Shown: piece after piece, positions 23,442-32,300 of the stretch | Layout: every line of letters begins with the position of its first letter | Position numbering within the stretch: the stretch's first letter is position 1 | Source: Peptostreptococcus sp. MV1 | Lineage (GTDB): Bacteria; Bacillota; Clostridia; Peptostreptococcales; Peptostreptococcaceae | Assembly: GCF_000758885.1 (NCBI RefSeq) | Contig: NZ_JRNB01000057.1 | Coordinates: 1-33,438 of the forward strand | Length of the DNA stretch: 33,438 nucleotides | Direction: 5' to 3' | Translations under genes and position numbers: made by a program | Notes under the pieces: generated by a model | The model's database searches: none | What the model saw: only the letters and a program-made list of their open reading frames with translations | What the model was told of the DNA's origin: nothing

Positions 23442-24770
23442 TTGAATAGTGATAATAGACCGATAGTGGCTGTAGTTGGAAGGCCAAATGTAGGTAAGTC
23501 TACAATATTTAACAAATTGACAGGAACAAAGACATCTATAGTTGAAGATACGCCAGGCGTTACGAGAGACAGGATATTTGGTGAGGTAGAATGGTTAAAC
23601 AAGTATTTCACAATAATAGATACAGGTGGTATAGAACCAGAGAGTGATGATGTAATCCTATCTCAGATGAGAAATCAGGCTATGCTAGCAGTAGATATGG
23701 CCCATGTAATACTATTTGTAGTTGATGGCAAGAATGGATTGACTGCTGCTGACAAGGAAGTAGCTGATATACTTAGGAGGACAAAAAAACCAGTCCTACT
23801 AGTGGTAAATAAGATAGATGCCAAGAGCCAGTTTGATAATATATACGATTTTTATGAGTTGGGCTTGGGCAACCCTATAGCGATTTCTGGAGCCAATAGT
23901 ATGGGTCTAGGTGACCTATTAGATGAGGTTGTTGAAAACTTCCCAGAAGGTATGAATACAGAATATGATGAAGATGTAATTAGGGTAGCTATAACAGGTA
24001 AACCAAATGCCGGCAAGTCTTCTATATTAAATAATATACTAGGTGAGGAGAGGGTGATAGTATCTCCAATAGCTGGTACAACTAGGGATGCAATTGATAC
24101 ATACTTTGAAAAGGGCGACAACAAGTTCCTACTTATAGATACTGCTGGTATCAGGAGAAGGAGTAAGGTATATGAAAATGTAGAGCGCTTTTCAGTTATT
24201 AGGTCCATGAGTGCCGTAGATAGGGCAGATGTAGTCCTAATAGTTATAGATGCTACTGAAGGTGTTACTGAGCAGGATACCAAGATAGCCGGTATAGCCC
24301 ATGATGAAGGTAAGGCCTGTATATTTGTAGTAAACAAGTGGGACTTAATAGAAAAGGATAACAAGACAATGGGCAACTTCAGGATGAGCGTTAGAGAAAA
24401 GTTCCCATTTATGACATATGCGCCAATACTTTTTGTATCTGCAGTTAGCAACCAGAGGATAGGTAAGATATTGGAGACAGTGGTTCAGGTATCAGCTGAG
24501 CAGAATAAGAGGGTTACTACTTCAGTCTTGAACCAGGTAATAGGAGAGGCTGTAATGCTTAACCAACCGCCATCTGACAAGGGTAGAAGATTAAAAATAT
24601 ACTACGGAACTCAGACTGGTGTCAAACCTCCTACATTCAATCTATTTATAAATGACAAAGAATTGACTCATTTCTCATACACTAGATACCTTGAAAATAG
24701 GTTGAGAGAAAATTTTGGATTTGAAGGAACGTCAATAAAGATAGAATATAGTCAGAAAAAGAAGAAATAA
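23442..24770 (+). CDS. der: Ribosome-assembly GTPase Der (EngA)
   Basis: Der has two GTPase domains in tandem and assists 50S subunit assembly. G domain 1 starts G13-RPNVGKST with DTPGVTRD, DTGGIEP and NKID. G domain 2 starts near residue 186 with GKPNAGKSS, IAGTTRDAID, DTAGIRR and NKWD. A KH-like domain follows (about 350-442). I prefer TTG at 23442 (protein starts MNSDNRPIVAVVGRP) because AGGA lies about 9 bases upstream and the family starts close to the first G loop. An in-frame TTG at 23418 would add 8 residues. plsY follows 12 bases downstream. Confidence 0.95.
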   Translation: MNSDNRPIVAVVGRPNVGKSTIFNKLTGTKTSIVEDTPGVTRDRIFGEVEWLNKYFTIIDTGGIEPESDDVILSQMRNQAMLAVDMAHVILFVVDGKNGLTAADKEVADILRRTKKPVLLVVNKIDAKSQFDNIYDFYELGLGNPIAISGANSMGLGDLLDEVVENFPEGMNTEYDEDVIRVAITGKPNAGKSSILNNILGEERVIVSPIAGTTRDAIDTYFEKGDNKFLLIDTAGIRRRSKVYENVERFSVIRSMSAVDRADVVLIVIDATEGVTEQDTKIAGIAHDEGKACIFVVNKWDLIEKDNKTMGNFRMSVREKFPFMTYAPILFVSAVSNQRIGKILETVVQVSAEQNKRVTTSVLNQVIGEAVMLNQPPSDKGRRLKIYYGTQTGVKPPTFNLFINDKELTHFSYTRYLENRLRENFGFEGTSIKIEYSQKKKK

Positions 24771-24782
24771 GGGGGCTTTATT

Positions 24783-25391
24783 ATGTTTGTGTATTTATTA
24801 GTAGTTGTGATTTCTTATTTTATGGGTACTATTTCTTGTGCTTATCTAATAAGTAACTACATTTTTTCATCAGATATAAGGCAACATGGATCTAAAAACC
24901 CTGGTACAACTAATATGATGAGGACTTTCGGAAAAAAGGCAGGGGTCCTTACTCTTATAGGTGATTATCTAAAGGGCACTCTAGCTGTTTTGATATCAAT
25001 ATTTTTGGCAAAAAAAATGGGGGCAGATCCGGACTTGGCCAAATATATATCTGCATTAGCTGCAGTATGTGGTCATAATTGGTCTGTGTTTATGAAGTTC
25101 AAGGGAGGCAAGGGTGTAGCTACTAGTTACGGAACTATGTTGGCTATATCACCTCTGATGACCATAGCCAGTATGATATTTTATATCATAATCCTACTAG
25201 TAACTAGGTATGTTTCTATAGCTTCCATGCTGGGAGTATGCTTATTCCCAATACTGATGTTAATTACAAAGGATATGTCGGGTTTATGGTTGGGAATTTT
25301 GTTTTCTGTATCTGTAATATATAAGCATAGGGGAAATATCCACAAACTCTTGAATGGAACTGAAAATAGGTTTGGAGCTAAGGCTAGATAG
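24783..25391 (+). CDS. plsY: Glycerol-3-phosphate acyltransferase PlsY
   Basis: PlsY uses acyl-phosphate to acylate glycerol-3-phosphate, starting phospholipid synthesis in the membrane. The 202-residue protein has about five membrane segments and the three family motifs: SKNPGTTNMMRTFG, GHNWSVFMKFKGGKGVATSYG, and KHRGNIHKLLNGTENRFG at the C-terminus. GGGGG lies before the ATG. It sits between der and gpsA, whose product supplies its substrate glycerol-3-phosphate. Confidence 0.96.
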   Translation: MFVYLLVVVISYFMGTISCAYLISNYIFSSDIRQHGSKNPGTTNMMRTFGKKAGVLTLIGDYLKGTLAVLISIFLAKKMGADPDLAKYISALAAVCGHNWSVFMKFKGGKGVATSYGTMLAISPLMTIASMIFYIIILLVTRYVSIASMLGVCLFPILMLITKDMSGLWLGILFSVSVIYKHRGNIHKLLNGTENRFGAKAR

Positions 25392-25470
25392 CCAAGAGTG
25401 TAAACCTAGATTTATTACTTTATTTGCATACCTATTTTTAGAGGGGTGCATGATTGTAGGGAGGTAGACT

Positions 25471-26481
25471 ATGAGTAAAGTTTGCGTGTTGGGAGCAGGT
25501 AGTTGGGGTACAGCGCTTGCATCGGTTTTGGATGAAAATGGACATGAGGTTGTGATTTGGGCTAGGAGACAGGACCAGGTCGATGAAATAAATAAGGAAA
25601 ATACGAATGAAAAATACCTACCAGGTGTAAGTCTAAGTAAGAGCCTAAGAGCATCAAGCAATATAGATGAGGCGATTAATGGTGCAGAGTTTATAGTTTT
25701 AGGTGTGCCGTCCCAACAGATAAGGGCTGTATGCAAGAGCATATCCAATAAAATAAACCCTGGACAGGTTTTAGTAAATGTGGCAAAGGGTATAGAAAAG
25801 TCTACTAGTAGTAGGATTTCTCAAGTATGTTATCAGGAGTTGCCGGATAATCCATACTGCGTCCTATCTGGTCCATCACATGCTGAAGAGGTATCTAGAA
25901 AGATGCCAACGGCGCTAGTTGTTGCTTCAGAGTCAATTGAGATATCTCAAATGGTACAAGACTTGTTTATGAGTGAGTATTTGAGAGTATATACAAACAC
26001 TGATATGATAGGGGTTGAACTCGGAGGTACTACAAAAAATATAATAGCCTTTGGGGCAGGAATCTTAGATGGTATAGGCTTTGGCGATAATTCAAAGGCT
26101 GCCCTGATGACTAGGGGTATAGCTGAAATATCTAGGTTTGGAGTTGCTCTTGGTGCTGATATATCGACTTTCTCTGGCCTATCAGGCATAGGCGACTTGA
26201 TTGTTACCTGTACAAGTATGCATTCTAGAAACAGGAGGGCAGGTATACTAATAGGTCAAGGCCACAGTCTTGAAGAAACTCAAGAAAAGATACAAATGGT
26301 GGTTGAAGGTATTACAGCTACTGAGGCTGTATATAAGGTTGCTAAGAAGATTGGTGTAGAGATGCCTATCACTGAATGTATTTACAGGGTGGTTGAAGGG
26401 CAAATAGATCCGAAGACAGCTGTCAACGAGTTGATGACTCGAAATAAAAAACACGAAAATGAATCGATTTTTAAATTATAG
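25471..26481 (+). CDS. gpsA: Glycerol-3-phosphate dehydrogenase (NAD(P)+)
   Basis: GpsA reduces dihydroxyacetone phosphate to sn-glycerol-3-phosphate in the cytoplasm for PlsY. The 336-residue protein has the N-terminal NAD(P) fold (VCVLGAGSWGTALASVL), the middle motifs VNVAKGIE and LSGPSHAEEV, the catalytic lysine in ELGGTTKNIIAFGAGILDG (near residue 190), and SGIGDLIVTCTSMHSRNRR. GGGAGG precedes the ATG. The 79-base gap after plsY contains only an imperfect hairpin, so cotranscription with plsY is likely. Confidence 0.97.
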   Translation: MSKVCVLGAGSWGTALASVLDENGHEVVIWARRQDQVDEINKENTNEKYLPGVSLSKSLRASSNIDEAINGAEFIVLGVPSQQIRAVCKSISNKINPGQVLVNVAKGIEKSTSSRISQVCYQELPDNPYCVLSGPSHAEEVSRKMPTALVVASESIEISQMVQDLFMSEYLRVYTNTDMIGVELGGTTKNIIAFGAGILDGIGFGDNSKAALMTRGIAEISRFGVALGADISTFSGLSGIGDLIVTCTSMHSRNRRAGILIGQGHSLEETQEKIQMVVEGITATEAVYKVAKKIGVEMPITECIYRVVEGQIDPKTAVNELMTRNKKHENESIFKL

Positions 26482-26492
26482 ATTAATAAAAG

Positions 26493-26523
26493 TATACAAA
26501 TATAGGCTATAATATGCTATAAT
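26493..26523 (+). promoter_or_regulatory. Possible promoter of the ylmE-sepF-divIVA operon
   Basis: TATACA (26493-26498) lies 19 bases before TGCTATAAT (26515-26523), an extended -10 with perfect TATAAT. A second TATAAT sits at 26508-26513. The extended -10 makes this plausible despite the long spacer. Confidence 0.45.
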
Positions 26524-26568
26524 AAAATATATATGTGTATTCTTAATTGATTAGGAGTAGGTGAGGTA

Positions 26569-27270
26569 ATGAGCGATATTTCAGTTAGAATAGACCAAGT
26601 TAGGTCTAAAATACTAGATGCATCAAAAAAAGTGAATAGGAATCCAGAAGAGATATTGCTTCTTGGTGTTACAAAAACAGTTGATGTGGATGTGATGGAG
26701 GAAGCTCTTAAATGTGGAATTACAGATGTTGGAGAGAATAAACCTCAGGAGTTGCAGCGTAAGTATGGACTAATAGGAAATAGAGCTAGATGGCACCAGA
26801 TTGGTACGCTTCAAACTAACAAGGTCAAGTATATAATTGACAAGGTCGACTTGATACATTCCTTGGACAGGATGGCCCTGGCAGAGGAAATAAACAAGAG
26901 GGCTGAAAAAATAGATAGGAATATCGACTGTCTAGTACAGGTTAATATATCTAAGGAAGAGACAAAGCACGGTATATTTATTGAGGATTTAGAAAATTTT
27001 ATAAGAGAATGTGCTAGAAGATTTGAAAGAATAAATATTGTTGGATTGATGACCATGGCACCTGATTCTGATGATGAGGATGAAGTGAGGTCAGTTTTTA
27101 GACAATTAAGGGAAGTGTCCGATTATATAAGGGATCTGTCTATAGATGGTGTAGTAATGAAGGACTTGTCAATGGGGATGAGTGGAGACTACCAGATTGC
27201 TATAGAAGAAGGTTCAACAATTGTGAGAGTTGGAACATCTATATTTGGAAAAAGAAATTATAATATTTAA
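26569..27270 (+). CDS. yggS: Pyridoxal-phosphate homeostasis protein (YggS/YlmE)
   Basis: A single-domain alanine-racemase-fold PLP-binding protein of 233 residues, with the PLP lysine K36 in LLGVTKTVD, GENKPQELQRKY, WHQIGTLQTNKVKYI, LVQVNISKEETKHGI and the phosphate-binding end LSMGMSGDYQIAIEEGSTIVRVGTSIFG. The family buffers free PLP and is not a racemase. In Firmicutes it is called YlmE and stands at the head of the division cluster downstream of ftsZ, as here before sepF. The start ATG follows a purine-rich GTGAGG. Confidence 0.95.
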   Translation: MSDISVRIDQVRSKILDASKKVNRNPEEILLLGVTKTVDVDVMEEALKCGITDVGENKPQELQRKYGLIGNRARWHQIGTLQTNKVKYIIDKVDLIHSLDRMALAEEINKRAEKIDRNIDCLVQVNISKEETKHGIFIEDLENFIRECARRFERINIVGLMTMAPDSDDEDEVRSVFRQLREVSDYIRDLSIDGVVMKDLSMGMSGDYQIAIEEGSTIVRVGTSIFGKRNYNI

Positions 27271-27300
27271 AATAAAGACACGCTGTTTAGGAGGTATAAT

Positions 27301-27795
27301 ATGGCTGGTATTAAAGATAAAATGGGTAAGTTAAAGAACTGGATGATTGTCGATGGTGACAATGCGAATGATGAGTACGATGCATATGATGAATATGAAG
27401 ATGACACATACGAAGACGATGCATATGATGAATATGAAGCAGAAGAAGAGGAAGAGGCTTCGTATAATAACCCACTAGGCTCTAGAATGGACTATCAGGC
27501 TCACAATCAGATGAAGGTTATAATTGTTGAGCCTAAGGTTTATGATGATGCTGCTACTATAGCAGACCACTTGAGATTAAGAAAGACTGTAATAGTAAAC
27601 TTGGAAGCATTGACTCAACAGAATATAAAGAAGTCTATTTTTGATTTTATGAATGGTGCTGTTTATGTACTTGATGGAAGTATCCAGCGTGTTTCAAGGT
27701 CAATATTTATACTAGCTCCTAAGAATGTAGATGTAGATGCTAGTATAAAAAAGGAATTAGAGAGTAAGGCAATCTTTCCTTGGCAGAATAAGTAG
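27301..27795 (+). CDS. sepF: Cell division protein SepF
   Basis: SepF binds the membrane by its N-terminal helix and the FtsZ C-terminal peptide by its core domain, anchoring and aligning Z-ring filaments. The 164-residue protein begins MAGIKDKMGKLKNWM (amphipathic helix), followed by a very acidic, tyrosine-rich linker (about 20-62). The DUF552 core runs about 78-164, with VIIVEPKVYDDAATIADHL, VNLEALTQQ and DFMNGAVYVLDGSIQRVS. The linker contains a 22-base perfect DNA repeat (27379-27400 and 27418-27439) encoding two DAYDEYE units in frame. GGAGG lies before the ATG. No ftsA is present in this window, so SepF may be the main FtsZ tether. Confidence 0.95.
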   Translation: MAGIKDKMGKLKNWMIVDGDNANDEYDAYDEYEDDTYEDDAYDEYEAEEEEEASYNNPLGSRMDYQAHNQMKVIIVEPKVYDDAATIADHLRLRKTVIVNLEALTQQNIKKSIFDFMNGAVYVLDGSIQRVSRSIFILAPKNVDVDASIKKELESKAIFPWQNK

Positions 27796-27807
27796 GTAGG
27801 TGTCTAT

Positions 27808-28065
27808 ATGGAAGTTTTAAAAATTGCTTTGGTGCGTCTGATTGATATTATAGTTTGGTTTATTATAGCAAAATCTATAATGTCTTGGTTTCCAGGAGCC
27901 CAAGATAGCAAGCTGTATGCTCTTTTAGATGACTTAACAGAACCAGTTGAAGCACCGATGAGGAAGCTTACGAGCAGGTTTAATACAGGTCCTCTTGATA
28001 TGTCACCTATGTTGGCCATAATATTTTTATGGATTATTAGTAGGTTGATTTATACTTTTCTGTAG
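27808..28065 (+). CDS. YggT family membrane protein (YlmG)
   Basis: An 85-residue protein with two hydrophobic segments (about 5-28 and 62-84) around a polar loop containing DDLTEPVEAPMRKLTSRF, the P-x-R/K signature area of the YggT/YlmG family. The family occurs between sepF and ylmH in Gram-positive division clusters and has been tied to envelope or division maintenance. The molecular role is not settled. It lies 12 bases after sepF. Confidence 0.88.
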   Translation: MEVLKIALVRLIDIIVWFIIAKSIMSWFPGAQDSKLYALLDDLTEPVEAPMRKLTSRFNTGPLDMSPMLAIIFLWIISRLIYTFL

Positions 28066-28077
28066 TAGGATAATAAT

Positions 28078-28296
28078 ATGGACAAGCTAAAAGTAAGGAG
28101 TCATATCAAGGATGATGACTTGAAGATAAAAATGTATAAAGTGGTTGATATATGCAATAGCGTTTCAAAAAATTATGGTGTTAGGAATACGGACTTCCTC
28201 AATCCCTATGAAATAAGGAATGCTATTTCTTTTGATGAGGTCTTGGTAATGTCCAAGAAGAATAAGTTGAGAGTTAGAATTAATAAATTTGTATAG
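28078..28296 (+). CDS. Short remnant-like protein matching the N-terminus of YlmH
   Basis: A 72-residue frame at the ylmH position between yggT and divIVA. Full YlmH proteins are about 250-260 residues and end in an S4 RNA-binding domain. Here only an N-terminal piece is recognisable: a KMYKVVDICNSVSKNYGVRNTDFLNPYE stretch resembling the YlmH segment with T-D-F-L-D-P. The S4 domain is absent and the frame ends cleanly 11 bases before divIVA. It may be a degraded gene that kept an open frame, or a real mini-protein. There is no room for the missing part before divIVA. The assignment rests on a short motif and gene order. Confidence 0.55.
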   Translation: MDKLKVRSHIKDDDLKIKMYKVVDICNSVSKNYGVRNTDFLNPYEIRNAISFDEVLVMSKKNKLRVRINKFV

Positions 28297-28307
28297 GAAG
28301 TGATAAA

Positions 28308-28961
28308 ATGATAACACCAGAACTTATAGAGAGTAAAGAATTTAAAAAAGGATTTAGAGGTTATAATGAAGAAGAGGTAGATGTATTTCTAGATACAGTG
28401 AGAGTAGACTATGAAGCAGTTATCAAGGAAAATGAATCTCTAAAGGAAAAACTAGAAATGTACAAGGATCAGGTTGGCAAGTACTCTAGCATCGAGGAAA
28501 CATTAAAGGAAACCTTGATTACTGCCCAGAGTGCGGCTGAAGATACTACTAGTTCAGCAAACAAGAAGGCTAGGATTATAGTTCAGGAAGCTGAGCTACA
28601 GGCCAAGCAGATGATTGATAGGGCCAACAATAAGGTTGTAGAAATAAGAAATGAGTACGAAGCCTTAGTGAAGGAGTTCAAGGTCTTCAGGATAAAGTTT
28701 AAGTCGCTATTAGAGGATGAAATGCAGAATGTCGATCAAATATTCAGTGGCATTGACAACGAAAAGGATGACTTTAACCAGCAAGTAAGTGGACCTGTGG
28801 ATTTGGATATTACTGGCACTATGAGGATGGCTGTATTAGAGGATGTTCAGGAAGAAGAAGATCACACAGTTAGCATAGAAAATATTGAGGCAGATCTTGA
28901 AAGCCAGGAATCAAATGATGATTTAGGCGGTTCTCCAGAAGATATATTTAAAATAAAGTAA
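28308..28961 (+). CDS. divIVA: DivIVA-family polar/septal scaffold protein
   Basis: A 217-residue coiled-coil protein. The N-terminal lipid-binding domain reads ITPELIESKEFKKGFRGYNEEEVDVFLD, with the F-R-G-Y turn that inserts into curved membrane. Two long coiled coils follow (about 30-60 and 75-140), then an acidic tail (about 150-217) with no clear fold. DivIVA localises to negatively curved septal membrane and recruits division or wall factors. AGGAAGTGA lies before the ATG. It is the last gene of the ylmE-sepF operon; no clear terminator follows before the ileS promoter. Confidence 0.93.
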   Translation: MITPELIESKEFKKGFRGYNEEEVDVFLDTVRVDYEAVIKENESLKEKLEMYKDQVGKYSSIEETLKETLITAQSAAEDTTSSANKKARIIVQEAELQAKQMIDRANNKVVEIRNEYEALVKEFKVFRIKFKSLLEDEMQNVDQIFSGIDNEKDDFNQQVSGPVDLDITGTMRMAVLEDVQEEEDHTVSIENIEADLESQESNDDLGGSPEDIFKIK

Positions 28962-28987
28962 TTTTCTGACAATTCATAAAAAAACTA

Positions 28988-29016
28988 TTGACTATTGCCA
29001 GTCTATGCAATATAAT
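28988..29016 (+). promoter_or_regulatory. Consensus promoter for the ileS T-box leader
   Basis: TTGACT (28988-28993) and TATAAT (29011-29016) are separated by exactly 17 bases, the best promoter in the window. Transcription would start near 29023, just before the T-box leader. Confidence 0.85.
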
Positions 29017-29034
29017 CAATAACATAGAATTTAA

Positions 29035-29272
29035 AGATAGCTATGACGAAGAGAGTAGTCCATGATTTCTTTTAAGCGAGTCGGGTATGGTGTGAGCCGA
29101 TATATGAATGACTGGGTGAAAATCACTTCTGAGCTGGATACTGAAAGGTTTGACCGATTAAGTTGACCGGGTGGTTCCGATATAGACCGAGAGTGTCTGG
29201 GTTTTACCCAGGAACTAGGGTGGTAACGCGATTTGGCTCGTCCCTTGATTGATCAAGGAGACGGGTTTTTTT
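29035..29272 (+). promoter_or_regulatory. T-box riboswitch sensing uncharged isoleucyl tRNA, upstream of ileS
   Basis: This is a complete T-box leader. Stem I is closed by AGTAGTCC (29054-29061) with GGATACT (29136-29142) and contains the specifier loop GAAAATCACTTCTGAG, with the isoleucine codon ATC at 29122-29124 followed by A. Stem III is CTGGG/CCCAG (29197-29211). The T-box AGGGTGGTAACGCG occupies 29217-29230, and its TGGT (29221-29224) can pair with the ACCA end of tRNA-Ile. In the antiterminator AGGG pairs with CCCT (29242-29245), which otherwise belongs to the terminator stem. Uncharged tRNA-Ile should favour the antiterminator and switch on ileS. Confidence 0.95.
29237..29272 (+). terminator. 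Regulated terminator of the ileS T-box
   Basis: CTCGTC-CCTTGA (29237-29248) pairs with TCAAGG-A-GACGGG (29253-29265), with a one-base bulge and loop TTGA, followed by seven T residues (29266-29272). It is mutually exclusive with the antiterminator formed by the T-box sequence. Confidence 0.93.
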
Positions 29273-29314
29273 ATTCGTAAAAACTTACAAATGATATAGA
29301 AAGGGGAAATTAAT

Positions 29315-32300
29315 ATGGATAATAAAACAGTATTTAAAAAACTGCATGAGGGTTCAGTAGCCCAGGCAGAAGAGCTAACATTAAAACGTTGGCAGGAAGA
29401 CAAGATACTAGAAAGGGTACTTGAAAAGGGTAAAAATGACCCAACATATATATTCTTCGAGGGTCCTCCAACAGCCAATGGTAATCCTGGTATCCACCAC
29501 GTTATATCTAGAACTTTGAAGGACTGGGTATGTCGTTACAAGACTATGAGTGGCTACAAGGTTCCTAGAAAAGCTGGTTGGGATACTCATGGTCTACCAG
29601 TTGAACTACAGGTAGAAAAGGAGTTGGGCCTATCAGACAAGAAGGCTATAGAAGAATATGGAATAGAAAAATTCTGTCAGAAGTGTAGGGATTCTGTCTT
29701 TACATATGAAAAGGAATGGAGAAAGATGTCTGAAAGAATGGCATATTCAATAGACCTAGACGATCCATATATCACTCTTGACAACAACTACATAGAATCA
29801 CTATGGTGGATCCTTGACAAGTTTAACAAGGAAGGCCTTCTATACGAAGGACACAAGATACTACCATACTGTCCTAGATGTGGAACAGGTCTCGCATCAC
29901 ATGAGGTTGCCCAGGGATACAAGGAGATCAAGTCAAATACACTTGTAGCAAAGTTCAAGAAGAAGGCTACAGAAAACGAGTACTTCCTTGCATGGACGAC
30001 TACTCCATGGACACTACCATCAAATGTAGCCCTAACTGTGAATCCAGATGTGGACTATGTAAAGGTCCAGGTAGATAATGAAATATATTACCTAGCTGAG
30101 CCACTACTAGAAAAGCACCTAGGCGACAAGGAATATAGCCTAATAGAGACTATGAAGGGTAAGGAACTTGAATACCAGGAGTATGAACAGTTGATGCCAT
30201 TTGTAGATGTTGAAGGCAAGGCATTCTTTGTGACTTGTGCAGACTATGTAACTACAACAGACGGTACTGGTATTGTACATTCAGCACCAGCCTTTGGTGA
30301 AGATGACTACAATATGGGTAGGGCCTATGGTTTAGCCTTTGTTCAGCCGGTTGATGGAGAAGGTAAGTTTACTGCTACTCCTTGGAAGGGCAAATTTGTA
30401 ATGGAAGAAGGCCTAGATGTAGAAATAATCAAGTGGCTAGCAGCTGAGAATAAGCTATTCTCAAAACTAAAGGTAGAGCACAACTACCCACACTGTTGGA
30501 GATGTGGTACTCCACTTGTATACTATGCTAACCCTGGTTGGTATATAGAAATGACTAAGCTAAAGGACAAGCTGATTGAAAACAACAATGGCGTAAATTG
30601 GTTCCCAGAATTCGTCGGAGAAGGAAGATTTGGCAACTGGCTAGAAGAACTAAAGGACTGGGCTATTTCAAGAACTAGGTATTGGGGAACTCCATTACCA
30701 GTTTGGAAGTGTGACTGTGGTTGCAAGACTACTGTAGGTTCAAGAGAAGAATTAGCCAAGTTGGCTATAGAGGATGTAGATCCAAATACTATAGAACTAC
30801 ATAGGCCATACATAGACGAGGTTCACCTAAAGTGTCCTGATTGTGGCAAGCCAATGACAAGAGTATCAGAGGTTATAGACTGCTGGTTTGACTCAGGATC
30901 TATGCCTTTTGCCCAGTGGCATTACCCATTTGAAAACAAGGAAAACTTCGACAATCTCTTCCCAGCGGACTATATCTGTGAAGGAATAGACCAGACTAGA
31001 GGTTGGTTTTACTCACTGCTTGCTGTATCTACATTCGTGACTGGAAAGGCTCCATACAAGAATGTCCTAGTAACAGACCTAGTATTAGACAAGAACGGCA
31101 AGAAGATGTCAAAGTCAAAGGGTAACACAATCAATCCATTTGAAATGTTTGACAAGTATGGGGCAGATGCCTTGAGGTGGTATCTATTGTATGTATCAGC
31201 TCCATGGACTCCACTTAGGTTTGATGAAGATGGTTTGAAGGAAATTATGTCAAAGTTTATAGGTACTCTTAAGAATACTTACAACTTCTTTACCCTATAT
31301 GCCAATACTGATGGACTAGATCCAAAAGACTTCTTTGTTGAGTACAAGGATAGACCTGAATTAGACAGATGGATCCTATCTAAGTTCAACAACCTAAAGA
31401 AGGAAATAGAAGAAAACTTAGAAATATTCGAGGTAAACAAGTCTATAAGAAGGATGACAGAATTCTTAAATGACGACCTATCTAACTGGTATATAAGAAG
31501 GTCTAGAAGAAGATTCTGGGGAACTGAATTGACAGAGGACAAGAAGTCTGTCTACAATACTACATATGAGGTATTGAGAGACTTCTGTAAGATGATAGCC
31601 CCATTCTCACCATACCTATCAGAGGAAATGTACAGGAACCTAACAGGTGAATACTCCGTTCATTGTGCAGATTACCCTAGGTGTGATGCTAGCCTAGTAG
31701 ACCTAGCCCTAGAAGAAAAGATGGACTTGACAAGAGACCTTGTCACTCTAGGTAGAGCAGCTAGAGAAAATGCAAAGATAAAGGTAAGACAGCCGATAGC
31801 AGAAGTCCTAGTGGATGGTAAGTATGAGGCTATTCTAGGAGATCTTGTTGATATAATCAGGGAAGAATTAAACGTAAAGAAGGTTAAATTTGCCAAGGAA
31901 TTGGGAGAATTTATGAACTTTAACCTAAAGCCAAACTTCAAGGTATTGGGTCCAGTTCTTGGTAAGAACGTAAATACATTTGGTAAGGTCTTGGCTGGCA
32001 TGGACTCTCATGAAGTGGTTGCCAAGGTTGAGGCTGGTGAAAAGATAAGTGTAGATGTAGCAGGTAACAACTTTGAATTTGGCAAGGATGATATTTTAAT
32101 CAATATAGATTCAAAGCCAGGCTTCAATGTTTCAATGGAAAACAACCTATTTGTTATACTAGAGACTACACTTAGCCCAGAACTAATCAGCGAAGGATTT
32201 GCTAGAGAATTTGTATCAAAGGTACAGCAGTTGAGAAAGTCTAGTGGTTTTGAAGTCTTGGATAATATCAAGATATACTTTGATGGAGACGAGGATATAG

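Noticed and set aside
23852-24451. 199-codon open frame on the minus strand
   Set aside because: It lies entirely opposite der, has no ribosome binding site or recognisable domain, and its hydrophobic Ser/Leu/Thr-rich composition is that of a shadow frame.
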